Below the pieces are notes generated by a model. That model was given only the letters and a program-made list of their open reading frames with translations. It was not told where the DNA came from and did no database searches. A program made the position numbers and the translations under genes. A DNA stretch of 64,000 bases, from positions 33,423 through 97,422 of the forward strand of contig NZ_CAMLFY010000005.1 of NCBI RefSeq assembly GCF_946479415.1, read 5' to 3'. Every line of letters starts with the position of its first letter. The first letter of the stretch is position 1. Source of the DNA: an uncultured Shinella sp. (GTDB taxonomy: Bacteria > Pseudomonadota > Alphaproteobacteria > Rhizobiales > Rhizobiaceae). Below are positions 15,527-26,700 of the stretch, one piece after another.

Positions 15527-16417
15527 TTGAATACGAAAGCCTATTTTTACCTGTGCATCACGGCGCTCTTCTGGGGTGGAAACTCGGTTGCGGGCAAACT
15601 TGCAGTCGGTCACGTCAGCCCGATGGTCTTGACGACCTTCCGCTGGATCGTCGCGCTCATCATCATCCTTGCCTTCATGACGCCACAGATCAAACGCGAC
15701 TGGCCGGTGATCCGCAAACACTGGCTCCAGCTCCTGCTTTACGGCGCTATCGGCTTCACAGCGTTCAATGCCCTGCTCTACACGGCTCTCAACTATACCA
15801 GTGCCATCAATGCCGTCATCGAACAGGCGGGCATTCCCATGCTCATCTTCGTCTTCAACTTCGTGCTCTTCCGCATTCAGGCTTCGATCGCCCAGGTCGT
15901 CGGCTTCACCGTGACGCTCATCGGCGTGCTGGTAACAGCCGCTCATGGCGAATTCTCGGCACTCGCGGAGCTTGAATTCAATTTCGGCGATGCATTGATG
16001 CTGCTCGCCGGCATCGTCTATGCCGCCTATACGGTCTCCCTGCGCTGGAAACCGGCCCTGCATTGGCAGAGTTTCATTGCCGCGCCCGCCTTCGGCGCGC
16101 TCCTCAGCGCCATCCCACTCTTTTTCTGGGAACTGTCGCGCGACGCCGCAATCTTCCCGGATGCGGCCGGCTGGGCGATCGTGCTTTACGCCGGCATCTT
16201 CCCCTCCCTGCTCTCCCAGGTGCTTTATGTGCGTGGCGTCGAGATGATCGGCGCAAACAGGGCCGGGCTGTTCATCAATGCCATTCCGGTGTTCGGCACG
16301 CTGCTGTCCGTGCTCCTCATCGGCGAAACCATTCAAGCCTTCCACTTCGCCGCCCTCCTCTTCGTGCTCGGCGGCATCGCGATCGCCGAATGGGGCCGGC
16401 CCAAAACGGCCAGCTGA
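15527..16417 (+). CDS. DMT-superfamily (EamA) transporter
   Basis: About 296 aa from a TTG at 15527 (read MNTKAYFYLCITALFWGGNS). An in-frame ATG at 15443 would add 28 residues of non-hydrophobic, unlikely N-terminus and has no ribosome-binding site; the TTG site is weak too, so the start is uncertain. Ten membrane helices in two EamA repeats, with the typical FWGGNSVAGK first helix. Members export amino acids or other small metabolites; the substrate here is unknown. Followed by a strong terminator. Confidence 0.85.
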   Translation: MNTKAYFYLCITALFWGGNSVAGKLAVGHVSPMVLTTFRWIVALIIILAFMTPQIKRDWPVIRKHWLQLLLYGAIGFTAFNALLYTALNYTSAINAVIEQAGIPMLIFVFNFVLFRIQASIAQVVGFTVTLIGVLVTAAHGEFSALAELEFNFGDALMLLAGIVYAAYTVSLRWKPALHWQSFIAAPAFGALLSAIPLFFWELSRDAAIFPDAAGWAIVLYAGIFPSLLSQVLYVRGVEMIGANRAGLFINAIPVFGTLLSVLLIGETIQAFHFAALLFVLGGIAIAEWGRPKTAS

Positions 16418-16425
16418 AAAGCGAA

Positions 16426-16455
16426 AGGCCCGCCGGAGCAATCCGGCGGGCCTTT
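16426..16455. terminator. Bidirectional terminator between DMT gene and serA
   Basis: Hairpin AGGCCCGCCGG/CCGGCGGGCCT with an AGCAAT loop, A-rich on the left and TTTCT on the right. It serves the convergent DMT exporter and serA genes. Confidence 0.82.
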
Positions 16456-16481
16456 CTGATTTCGCCTTGGGAGGGACGAGA

Positions 16482-18077
16482 TCAGTCGACGTTGAAGACC
16501 AGCGGCTTGATCTGGCGGATGGCCTGATTGGCGCGCAGCTTGTTCAGCACATCCTCGGACACGGCGGCATCGACATAGAGCAGCGCGATGGCATCACCGC
16601 CCTGCTTGTCGCGGCCGAGCTGGAAGTTCGCGATGTTCACGCCGGCTTCGCCGAGCGTCGTGCCGATGAAGCCGATCATGCCGGGAACGTCGGTGTTGGT
16701 GATGTAGACCATGTGGTTGCCCACGTCGGCATCGAGATTGATGCCCTTGATCTGGATGAAACGCGGCTTGCCGTCGGAGAAGACCGTACCGGCGATCGAG
16801 CGGGTCTGGTTCTCCGTCTTGACCGTCAGGCGGATATAGCCGTCAAACACGCCCGTTTTATCGCGCTTCACTTCCGAGAGGATGACGCCCTTTTCCTTGA
16901 TCATGACCGGAGCCGAGACCATGTTGACGTCGGCAACCTGCGGGCGGATGAGGCCGGCAAGAACCGCACTCGTCAGCGCCTTGGTGTTCATCGAGGCGGT
17001 CGCACCATCGTACAGGATCTCGATTTCCTTGATCGCGCTTTCCGTGACCTGGCCGACGAAGGCGCCGAGCACGTCCGCAAGGCGGATGAAAGGCTTCAGG
17101 ATCGGCGCTTCCTCAGCCGTGATCGACGGCATGTTGATGGCGTTCGAGACGGCACCCTTGACGAGGTAATCCGACATCTGCTCGGCAACCTGCAGGGCGA
17201 CGTTTTCCTGGGCTTCCGTGGTCGAGGCGCCAAGATGCGGCGTGCAGACGACGTTTTCCAGGCCGAAGAGCGGGCTTTCGGTCGCAGGCTCGACCTCGAA
17301 CACGTCGAAACCGGCACCGGCGACATGGCCGGACTTGATGGCTTCGGCAAGCGCTGCCTCATCGACCAGGCCACCGCGGGCGCAGTTGATGATGCGAACG
17401 CCCTTCTTGGTCTTGGCCAGCGCTTCCTTGTTCAGGATGCCGCGGGTCTTGTCGGTCATCGGCACATGCAGCGTGATGAAATCGGCACGGGCGAGCAGAT
17501 CGTCCAGCTCCACCTTCTCGACGCCCATTTCCTGAGCGCGTTCTGCCGAGAGGAAGGGATCATAGGCGATGACATGCATGCCAAGGCCGATGGCCTTCTT
17601 GCAGACGATGCCGCCGATGTTGCCGGCGCCGATGACGCCGAGCAGCTTGCCGGTGATTTCGACGCCCATGAACTTCGACTTTTCCCACTTGCCGGCCTGG
17701 GTCGACTGGTCGGCGGCCGGAAGCTGGCGGGCGACGGCGAACATCAGCGCTATGGCGTGTTCGGCGGTCGTGATCGAGTTGCCGAAGGGCGTGTTCATGA
17801 CGATGATACCGCGGCGTGAGGCCGCCGGAATATCGACATTGTCGACGCCGATGCCGGCACGGCCGATGACCTTGAGGTTGGCAGCGGCGGCGATCAGCTT
17901 TTCCGTCGCCTTGGTGGCCGATCGGATGGCAAGACCATCATAGTTGCCGATGATCTCGGCGAGCTTTTCCTTGTCCTTGCCGAGCTTCGGCTGGAAATCC
18001 ACTTCAACGCCGCGATCACGGAAAATCTGGACGGCGGTTTCCGACAGTTCGTCAGATACGAGTACGCGAGGTGCCAT
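16482..18077 (-). CDS. serA: SerA, D-3-phosphoglycerate dehydrogenase
   Basis: 531 aa, the long form of SerA. Substrate-binding parts flank a Rossmann NAD domain (LLGVIGAGNIGGIVCKKAIG), and the catalytic His lies in CTPHLGASTTEAQENVA. An intervening ASB domain and a C-terminal ACT domain (about 455-531, VPGMIGFIGTTLGEAGVNIA) suggest serine feedback. It oxidises 3-phosphoglycerate to start serine synthesis. It is downstream of serC with a 75-nt gap that contains a hairpin (about 18120-18142), so the pair is probably one operon. Confidence 0.96.
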   Translation of the reverse strand: MAPRVLVSDELSETAVQIFRDRGVEVDFQPKLGKDKEKLAEIIGNYDGLAIRSATKATEKLIAAAANLKVIGRAGIGVDNVDIPAASRRGIIVMNTPFGNSITTAEHAIALMFAVARQLPAADQSTQAGKWEKSKFMGVEITGKLLGVIGAGNIGGIVCKKAIGLGMHVIAYDPFLSAERAQEMGVEKVELDDLLARADFITLHVPMTDKTRGILNKEALAKTKKGVRIINCARGGLVDEAALAEAIKSGHVAGAGFDVFEVEPATESPLFGLENVVCTPHLGASTTEAQENVALQVAEQMSDYLVKGAVSNAINMPSITAEEAPILKPFIRLADVLGAFVGQVTESAIKEIEILYDGATASMNTKALTSAVLAGLIRPQVADVNMVSAPVMIKEKGVILSEVKRDKTGVFDGYIRLTVKTENQTRSIAGTVFSDGKPRFIQIKGINLDADVGNHMVYITNTDVPGMIGFIGTTLGEAGVNIANFQLGRDKQGGDAIALLYVDAAVSEDVLNKLRANQAIRQIKPLVFNVD

Positions 18078-18152
18078 GAGAGGCCTCCTTAAATCGGTCT
18101 AGGGAGATGAGATAAAGGTGGCTTCGCCCGAAGGACGAAGCCGGTCGCGAAT

Positions 18153-19334
18153 TCAGGCCGCAGCCTTGGAAAGCGTCGCCTTCTGGGTCTCGAAAGCCCA
18201 GGTCAGCCAGGGCATCAGCGCCTCGAGGTCGGCGGTATCGATGGTGGCACCGGCCCAGATGCGCAGGCCCGACGGGGCATCGCGATAGGCGCCGATATCA
18301 TAGGCGACACCCTGCTTGTCGAGCAGGGATACGAGACCCTTGGCAAAAGCGGCCTGAGCATCGGCATCCAATGCCAGCACGTCCTTGTCGGCAATCGTCA
18401 GACACACCGAGGTGTTGGAGCGGGTCGCCGGGTCCTTGGCAAGGTTGGCGATCCAGTCGTTCTTCTCGACGAAATCGAAGATGACCTCGGCATTGGCATC
18501 GGCGCGGGCCATCAGACCCTTGAGACCGCCGACCTGCTTCGCCCAGAGCAGCGCATCGATGTAGTCCTCGACGCAGAGCATGGAGGGCGTGTTGATCGTC
18601 TCGCCCTGGAAGATGCCCTCAATGATCTTGCCGCCCTTGGTCATGCGGAAGATCTTCGGCATCGGCCAAGCCGGCGTGTAGCTTTCCAGACGCTCGACGG
18701 CACGCGGCGACAGGATGATGACGCCATGCGCGCCCTCGCCGCCGAGAACCTTCTGCCAGGAGAAGGTGACGACATCGAGCTTGGCGAAATCGAGGTTCTG
18801 CGCGAAGGCGGCCGAGGTCGCGTCGCAGATCGTCAGGCCCTTGCGATCATCAGGGATGAAGTCGGCATTGGCGACGCGCACGCCGGAGGTCGTGCCGTTC
18901 CAGGTGAAGACCACGTCACGGTCGAAATCGATCGTGGAAAGGTCGGGGAGAAGGCCGTAATCGGCCGTGATCTTGCGCGTGTCGGGAAGCTTCAGCTCCT
19001 TGACGACGTCAGACACCCAGCCCGAGCCGAAGCTTTCCCAGGCCACCATGTCGACGCCGCGCGGACCGAGCAGCGACCACAGCGCCATTTCGACGGCGCC
19101 GGTATCCGAAGCGGGCACGATGCCGATGCGGTAATCCGCAGGCACTTCCAGAACTTCACGGGTGAGATCGATGGCCTGCTTGAGTTTGGTCTTGCCGATC
19201 TTGGCGCGGTGCGAGCGACCGAGCGGTGCATCGGAAAGCGCTTCGAGCGACCAATTGGGACGCTTCGAGCAAGGGCCAGAAGAAAAATGGGTGTTGTTCG
19301 GACGCACGTCCGGCGCGGTGACGGTCTTCGTCAT
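18153..19334 (-). CDS. serC: SerC, phosphoserine aminotransferase
   Basis: 393 aa class-V aminotransferase. The PLP-binding lysine is K195 in [17 protein letters not shown], and [10 protein letters not shown] (around 145-154) forms part of the active site. It converts phosphohydroxypyruvate and glutamate to phosphoserine, the step after SerA. The upstream leader fits the alphaproteobacterial serC RNA motif, so operon expression may be controlled by RNA structure at its start codon. Confidence 0.96.
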   Translation of the reverse strand: MTKTVTAPDVRPNNTHFSSGPCSKRPNWSLEALSDAPLGRSHRAKIGKTKLKQAIDLTREVLEVPADYRIGIVPASDTGAVEMALWSLLGPRGVDMVAWESFGSGWVSDVVKELKLPDTRKITADYGLLPDLSTIDFDRDVVFTWNGTTSGVRVANADFIPDDRKGLTICDATSAAFAQNLDFAKLDVVTFSWQKVLGGEGAHGVIILSPRAVERLESYTPAWPMPKIFRMTKGGKIIEGIFQGETINTPSMLCVEDYIDALLWAKQVGGLKGLMARADANAEVIFDFVEKNDWIANLAKDPATRSNTSVCLTIADKDVLALDADAQAAFAKGLVSLLDKQGVAYDIGAYRDAPSGLRIWAGATIDTADLEALMPWLTWAFETQKATLSKAAA

Positions 19335-19386
19335 GATCGCTATCCTTCCAGATAGATAGCCCTTCGTTGGGGAAGGGTGTCCCGCC
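19335..19386 (-). ncRNA. serC-type leader RNA
   Basis: Two hairpins lie directly before the serC ATG on the minus strand: CCCTTC/GAAGGG with a CCCAAC loop, then GCTATC/GATAGC with a 10-nt loop holding the GGAAG ribosome-binding sequence. Position and shape match the serC RNA motif described upstream of serC in alphaproteobacteria. The hairpin can hide the ribosome-binding site. The ligand or trigger is unknown, and the family match is from memory of its layout. Confidence 0.6.
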
Positions 19387-19512
19387 GCCGTGAATATGGG
19401 AGAGGCGCTTTTTCGTCAAGCGGAATATGTCGCGAACGAAAAATAATCCGGCGCAATGGAAACGGCGCGCCGGTTGCCCGACGCGCCGCTGACCGGATGG
19501 AATGGAGATGGT

Positions 19513-20349
19513 TTACCAGGTCGTGATGCGAATGCCGGCGCGGATCTCGTGTTTCTGGAAACCGTCGTCGCGGCCCTTCGTACCGCTGGCGCCAAGGGTC
19601 TGCTCCACCGTACGATACTTGAACATCTTGCCGCCGGCCGTGTCGGAATAGCGATAACCGAGGTCGAGCTTGATGCGGTTCGTCAGGTCGACGGATGCGC
19701 CGGCCATCAGCGCATAGGTGAAGCGCCAGCTATCCTCGCCCGCCAGACTTTCTTTGGCATAGGTAGTGCCCGAGCAGGTGCCGGTGCCGTCTACGCAATA
19801 CGGGTTGAACGTCATGTCGCCCCAGCGCAGATAGGTTACGCCGGCACCGGCACCGACATAGGGCGTAAAGCCGGCATAGGTGCCGAGATCGACATAGCCG
19901 TTGGCCATGACATTGATCGCGTTGTAATCGGCGCTGTGGCCATAGCCGCAACTTGTTCCAACCGGCTCGACGCTGTTGCAGCGTGTGCCGACGTTGGAAT
20001 CGCCACTAAGGGTGCCGTTGAAGAAGTCGGTCGTCAGGTCGGTGCGCAGGAAATTGTTGAACTGATAGCCCATGCCCACGCCGTACGAGAACGGCTTGGA
20101 AAAGCGGGCGCTGTCAAAGCTTTCGTTTAACGTTGTGCCGCCGGACGAAAAGATCGTGTAGTCCGGCTTGCCGCCCTTCACCCAACCAGAATAGCCAAGG
20201 TCACCGCGCAGATACCAGCCTTCGGCGGCTGTGCTGCCGGAAACATCGATCTCAGGCGCGTTGATGATGTCAAGGTCACCGGCCATGGCAGTGGTGGCAA
20301 TGAGGCCAGCAAAAATGGCGACGCCAAGCGGTGCGATACGTCGAAACAT
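19513..20349 (-). CDS. Outer-membrane beta-barrel protein (Omp25/31 type)
   Basis: 278 aa with a signal peptide cut near TTAMAGD. The mature protein shows alternating hydrophobic strands, with motifs EGWYLRGDLGYSG, TPYVGAGAGVTYLRWGD and SWRFTYALMAGASVDLT, and a C-terminal strand ending in Trp (IRITTW). This fits the small porin/opacity family common in rhizobia and Brucella. Two pairs of Cys are probably in loops. It is a tandem relative of the next upstream gene on the same strand. TTAACCAT lies upstream (20434-20441). Confidence 0.85.
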   Translation of the reverse strand: MFRRIAPLGVAIFAGLIATTAMAGDLDIINAPEIDVSGSTAAEGWYLRGDLGYSGWVKGGKPDYTIFSSGGTTLNESFDSARFSKPFSYGVGMGYQFNNFLRTDLTTDFFNGTLSGDSNVGTRCNSVEPVGTSCGYGHSADYNAINVMANGYVDLGTYAGFTPYVGAGAGVTYLRWGDMTFNPYCVDGTGTCSGTTYAKESLAGEDSWRFTYALMAGASVDLTNRIKLDLGYRYSDTAGGKMFKYRTVEQTLGASGTKGRDDGFQKHEIRAGIRITTW

Positions 20350-20490
20350 GGCTTCGATCCCCTGATGCCCGGACCTGCCGGCGGTTGTGGTCGGCGCGAG
20401 CGCAACGCAGATGTCGCAGCCCTATACCGTTGATTAACCATACTTCTTAAGGAATGAAAAAACGGTTAAGTGACACAAACCGAAACGCAA

Positions 20491-20514
20491 AAGGCCGCCC
20501 CGAGGGGCGGCCCT
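20491..20514 (-). terminator. Terminator between the two barrel genes
   Basis: GGCCGCCCC/GGGGCGGCC stem with a 2-nt loop. On the minus strand it is followed by TTTTGCG, 24 nt past the stop of the upstream barrel gene. It separates transcription of the two paralogues. Confidence 0.8.
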
Positions 20515-20537
20515 TGATGTCAATCCTGCAGGCGGAA

Positions 20538-21371
20538 TTATTTGTAGACCGGCTGCTCGATCGGGATTTCTGCCGGCGGGATATAGGCCTGCTGGTCGCA
20601 ACCGTTGAAGGAATAACGCAGACCGGCGCGGGCTTCGTGGCTGTAGAAACCCTTGTCGTAGCCCGGACCGCCGCCCGTGTTGTAGCCGAACATGCCGCCC
20701 TTGGTAACATGGCGGAAGCGATAGCCGACGTCGGCCTTCAGATTGCAGGTCACGTCGATCGACGTACCGGCCATGAGGGCATAGGTAAAGCGCCAGCTCT
20801 TCTTGCCGCGGTGAACGAAGGTCGGATCGCAGTTCGTCGGATCGCCGTCTTCGCACGACGTATTGTTGAGGTCGTTCCAGCGCACATAGGTGCCGCCGAT
20901 ACCTGCGCCGACATACGGCGTGAAGACACCGTAATGGCCGATATCGACATAAGCGTTGGCAAGCAGGCTGAGCGCGGTCAGGGAAGCGACGTCGGTGGAC
21001 GTGCAGCTGACAGCCACGCCGCAGCCGCCGGAGGTGGAGCCACGGAAGCCCGACTTGAACATGTAGTCGAGCGTCACGTCCGTACGGAAATGATCGTTGA
21101 TCTGGTAACCCACACCACCACCGAGCGTGAAGCCGCTTTTGAGGCTGGTGGAGTCGAATTCGCGAATATTGCCGTTCGAGCCCTGGAAATACTTCGCACC
21201 GCGCATCTTGTTGTAGGACCAGCCCATATCGCCGCGCAGATACCAGCCACCGGTCTCGACGACGGCTTCCTGAACCGGCGCTTCAATGACTTCGGGCTGG
21301 TAGATATCGGCAGCATATGCCGACGTGCCTGTCAGCAGGACGGCGACGACGCCACTCAAAACTTTCCTCAT
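20538..21371 (-). CDS. Outer-membrane beta-barrel protein, paralogue
   Basis: 277 aa, signal peptide cut near TSAYAAD. It shares the block order of the neighbouring barrel (GGWYLRGDMGWSY, FTPYVGAGIGGTYVRWND, SWRFTYALMAGTSIDVTCNL). It extends about 24 residues beyond the last strand (GLRYSFNG) with a Pro/Glu tail and ends in Lys, not an aromatic. It has six or more Cys, unusual for this family. A perfect TTAA-N7-TTAA box about 90 bp upstream suggests cell-cycle control of this copy. Confidence 0.83.
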   Translation of the reverse strand: MRKVLSGVVAVLLTGTSAYAADIYQPEVIEAPVQEAVVETGGWYLRGDMGWSYNKMRGAKYFQGSNGNIREFDSTSLKSGFTLGGGVGYQINDHFRTDVTLDYMFKSGFRGSTSGGCGVAVSCTSTDVASLTALSLLANAYVDIGHYGVFTPYVGAGIGGTYVRWNDLNNTSCEDGDPTNCDPTFVHRGKKSWRFTYALMAGTSIDVTCNLKADVGYRFRHVTKGGMFGYNTGGGPGYDKGFYSHEARAGLRYSFNGCDQQAYIPPAEIPIEQPVYK

Positions 21372-21460
21372 TGCCTTGCTCCAATAGGCTTCAAACTTGG
21401 CGCGGCCGGTGCGCCGGTCCCCAAGTCCCTCGATCAGGAATGGATAATGGAGAGGAAAGG

Positions 21461-21475
21461 TTAAGGGCCGATTAA
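21461..21475. promoter_or_regulatory. Perfect CtrA box upstream of the barrel gene
   Basis: TTAA-GGGCCGA-TTAA, followed by C on both strands, so it matches TTAA-N7-TTAAC in either orientation. It lies in the 264-bp gap between glmM and the barrel gene starting at 21371. Binding is inferred. Confidence 0.6.
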
Positions 21476-21635
21476 CTACAAAGATTTACCGTATTTGTTA
21501 ACAAGCGTTCACGAGTTGGGTAAATTTCAAATAAAAACCACAGCATTGCAGCCATGCCGCCGATACTAACTTGCCAGGCAAAGAAAAAGCCGGAGCGAAG
21601 CCCCGGCCTTTTCGAAAAATCGTATCGCGTCGAGA

Positions 21636-22988
21636 TCAGGCGGCGCTGCGCACCGCGCCGATGACGCTTATCAGTTCGTCGACAATGCGCTCCACCTGGC
21701 CGCGGTCGTCGCCTTCCGCCATGACGCGGATCAGCGGCTCCGTGCCGGAGGGGCGAATGAGCAGGCGGCCGTTTTTGGCAAGCTCGCTTTCCGCATCGGC
21801 GATCGCCTGGCGCACCGTTGCATCTTCCAGCGGCTTGCCGGTCTTGACCCGGACATTCTTCAGCACCTGCGGCACCGGCTCGAACCGGTTGCACACTTCG
21901 CTCACCGACTTGCCGCTACGCTTGACGCAGGCGAGCACCTGGAGGGCCGCGACGAGGCCGTCACCGGTCGTGCCGAAATCCGAGAGAACGATATGGCCGG
22001 ACTGCTCGCCACCGACATTGTAATCGTGGTTGCGCATGTGCTCAACGACATAACGGTCGCCGACCTTGGTGCGTTCGAGGCCAAGGCCCTTATCCGTGAG
22101 GAAGCGTTCCAGGCCGAGATTCGACATGACGGTGGCGACGAGACCGTTGCCGCGCAGGATACCGTCCGCCGCCCAGCTTTCGGCGATCACCGCCATCAGC
22201 TGGTCACCATCGATGATCTTGCCCGTCTCGTCGATGATCTGCACGCGGTCCGCGTCGCCATCGAGCGCAATGCCGATATCGGCGCGCACTTCGTGCACCT
22301 TGCGCTGCAAGGTTTCCGGGTGCGTCGAGCCGCATTCCAGATTGATATTGAGACCATCAGGCTCGTTGCCGATCGTCACAACATCGGCGCCGAGTTCCCA
22401 CAGGGCGGCCGGGGCCACGCGATACGCGGCGCCATTGGCGCAATCGATGGCGATGCGCAGGCCCTGCAACGTGACGTCACGCGGCAGCGTGCGCTTGGCA
22501 TGTTCGATATAGCGGTCATGAACACCGTCGATGCGCTTGGCCCGGCCGATTTCAGCGGACTTGGCAAGCTGGGCCATCATGTCCTTTTCGAGCAGCTCCT
22601 CGATCTCCATCTCGAGCTCGTCGGAGAGCTTGTAGCCGTCGGGGCCGAAAAGCTTGATGCCGTTGTCGTAGAACGGGTTGTGCGAGGCTGAGATCATCAC
22701 CCCGATATCCGCGCGCAGCGAGCGCGTCAGCATGGCGACGGCCGGCGTGGGGATCGGGCCGAGAACGAAGGCATCGATGCCAGCGGCGGTAAAACCGGCG
22801 ACCATGGCATTTTCCAGCATATAGCCCGAAAGACGCGTGTCCTTGCCGATGACGACCCGGTGGCGGTGCGCACCACGGCGGAAAATGGTGCCGACGGCGA
22901 TGCCGACGCGCATGGCGAGATCAGGCGTCATGGGGAAGGTGTTGGACTGCCCCCGGATACCATCCGTGCCGAAATAACGACGTTTCAT
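21636..22988 (-). CDS. glmM: GlmM, phosphoglucosamine mutase
   Basis: 450 aa from the ATG at 22988 ([13 protein letters not shown]), the exact family length. The phospho-serine loop is SASHNP (S102), the metal site is DGDADR, and the sugar-binding GGEQSGH and C-terminal phosphate-binding [12 protein letters not shown] motifs are present. It interconverts glucosamine-6- and 1-phosphate for UDP-GlcNAc, hence peptidoglycan and lipid A. It lies downstream of ftsH on the same strand, a conserved order, with a terminator between them. Confidence 0.96.
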   Translation of the reverse strand: MKRRYFGTDGIRGQSNTFPMTPDLAMRVGIAVGTIFRRGAHRHRVVIGKDTRLSGYMLENAMVAGFTAAGIDAFVLGPIPTPAVAMLTRSLRADIGVMISASHNPFYDNGIKLFGPDGYKLSDELEMEIEELLEKDMMAQLAKSAEIGRAKRIDGVHDRYIEHAKRTLPRDVTLQGLRIAIDCANGAAYRVAPAALWELGADVVTIGNEPDGLNINLECGSTHPETLQRKVHEVRADIGIALDGDADRVQIIDETGKIIDGDQLMAVIAESWAADGILRGNGLVATVMSNLGLERFLTDKGLGLERTKVGDRYVVEHMRNHDYNVGGEQSGHIVLSDFGTTGDGLVAALQVLACVKRSGKSVSEVCNRFEPVPQVLKNVRVKTGKPLEDATVRQAIADAESELAKNGRLLIRPSGTEPLIRVMAEGDDRGQVERIVDELISVIGAVRSAA

Positions 22989-23228
22989 ATGTGCTCCTGA
23001 AATCGCCAGCTCTGGCGGCATTCTCTGATGCGCTCGGCTCGGGAGGTTTTTGCTCACCAAGCCCGGCGGGGTCATACATCAAGCCGCGAACAGGCGGAAT
23101 AGTATAAATCCGCAACCCTGCCTTAACCTTAAGGCGCAGGACGAATATCCCGTTTCTTTGCCACAGAAGTCGAGAAATAGCATCAACCCGGCAGATCAGG
23201 AATGATTACAGTCCGTTACCGAAAGAAA

Positions 23229-23253
23229 ACGGCCGGGAAAACTTCCCGGCCGT
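23229..23253 (-). terminator. Terminator of ftsH
   Basis: An 11-bp stem, ACGGCCGGGAA/TTCCCGGCCGT, with a 3-nt loop. On the minus strand it runs into TTTTCTTTC, 20 nt past the ftsH stop codon. Confidence 0.88.
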
Positions 23254-23274
23254 CTCTCATTGCCTGCGTTGTAT

Positions 23275-25197
<1,923 letters not shown>

Positions 25198-25390
25198 CGA
25201 GCGTTCCAGGTACTTTCCCGGCCGGGGTCTCCCGGCCGCTTCTTTGCGCCTAACATAGGGTCGCCATGCGGCCTTGCCAAGGCAAAGCGCACGGGTCGCG
25301 GGCATTTCTCACGCTATCGTCAACGAGAACGGTGTCTTCGCCCCTTCATCGACATCAACATCATCCTAACACAAAATGCAGGCCGGCGCC

Positions 25391-26680
25391 TCATTCGTTC
25401 GGTGGAGAGATAAAGGCCGGATTCCCGAGAATATCCGCAAGCGTATTCGCAAGCGGCAGATCGAAGCGGGGCAGGAACAGCGCGTACGGCGCAACCACGG
25501 CCTCAAGCGAGGCCGCGGCGCCGGATACAGGCGTTCCATCCTCGAATTTCAGGCACGGCATGGCCTTTCGGGCGCGCAAAGCCGGCCCATGAAGTCGCTC
25601 CCCGCCGCTGTCTTCGCCGTTACCACGTGCGCCGATGACGATTGCCTGACGCGCATCATTGGTCACGCGATAGCGCCCGTCCCAGATTACCGCCTCACCC
25701 GCCGGCAACACCATCGGTTCGATCCCACGGCACTCGCGATAGAGAAACAGGGCCTCGCGACGCCGGTCGAAAACCACGCGGCCGGCGGTAAGCCGCGACA
25801 GTCTGCCGCTGGCAAGAAAGGCGCGCAGACGCGCGGCCGATGCGGCTTCCAACCCATGAACGCGTCCACCCGTCGTGGCCGCGAGCATCATAAGGCCCCG
25901 CCAGGCGGCGGGATCGCCGAGAGCCGTATCGACCGCATCCGTTTCAAGCGTGAAGGCCTCACGGTCCCTGGACACGCTCCGCGCCAAAAATTCCGCAGCC
26001 TTCCCGGATAAAGCCAACCTGTCGCCCGCTTCGCGGCCGCGCTCAGGCACTTCTTCCCGCTGGCGGATGCGCACACGCTCGAAACGAGGGTTGAGGTTGC
26101 TGGGATCCTCAATCCACGTCTCGCCATGCGCGGTAAGAAACGCCCTGACCTCGGCCCGCTCTACGGCAAGAAACGGCCGCAGCAGCCAAACACGACCATG
26201 AAGCAGCACGGCATCCGCCATGCCCGACAGTCCCACGCCTTCGGGGGACCGCTCGGCGCGCATGGCAACGGTCTCGTTCTGATCGTCGCGCGTATGAGCC
26301 GACAGGATCGCATCGGCTCCGGCCGCAGCCGCCGCTTGCACCAGCAGTTCATAGCGCTTGGCGCGCGCCGCCGATTGAAGGCCGGTCGCGGGTTTGGTCC
26401 CGTCCCACCGGCGTGTGATGTGCGCAATACCATACCGTGCGCAGAGCGCCGCCACCACCGAAGCCTCTTCGGCGGAACCTGGGCGGAGTGCATGGTCGAT
26501 CGTGCATGCTGAAAGAGCAATGCCGGGATAGCGCCCGGTCGCACAGAGCGTGGCGAGCGCCACGAACAAGCCGGTCGAATCGCTGCCGCCGGAAATGGCG
26601 ATCAGAAGATGCGCAGGGCGCTTGAAATTCTCTAGGAAATGGCCGGCTGCCTCGGCGACGGACTGTTCCGCGCGGGCCAC
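25391..26680 (-). CDS. tilS: TilS, tRNA(Ile)-lysidine synthetase
   Basis: 429 aa from a GTG at 26680. The PP-loop SGGSDS (30-35) lies in AISGGSDSTGLFVAL, and the N-terminal ATPase domain (to about 215) includes the HTRDDQNET motif. The C-terminal part is variable, as usual. TilS adds lysine to C34 of the AUA-reading tRNA, changing its charging to Ile; it is essential. It starts 20 nt after the cpoB stop, so it is probably co-transcribed with cpoB. Confidence 0.92.
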   Translation of the reverse strand: MARAEQSVAEAAGHFLENFKRPAHLLIAISGGSDSTGLFVALATLCATGRYPGIALSACTIDHALRPGSAEEASVVAALCARYGIAHITRRWDGTKPATGLQSAARAKRYELLVQAAAAAGADAILSAHTRDDQNETVAMRAERSPEGVGLSGMADAVLLHGRVWLLRPFLAVERAEVRAFLTAHGETWIEDPSNLNPRFERVRIRQREEVPERGREAGDRLALSGKAAEFLARSVSRDREAFTLETDAVDTALGDPAAWRGLMMLAATTGGRVHGLEAASAARLRAFLASGRLSRLTAGRVVFDRRREALFLYRECRGIEPMVLPAGEAVIWDGRYRVTNDARQAIVIGARGNGEDSGGERLHGPALRARKAMPCLKFEDGTPVSGAAASLEAVVAPYALFLPRFDLPLANTLADILGNPAFISPPNE

Positions 26681-26700
26681 GGCCTGGCTTTCGTCCGAAA

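Noticed and set aside
23120..23135. GCCTTAA-CC-TTAAGGC palindrome upstream of glmM as a CtrA box
   Set aside because: The TTAA units are 2 nt apart, not 7, so it does not fit the CtrA spacing; it may be an operator for something else but evidence is thin.
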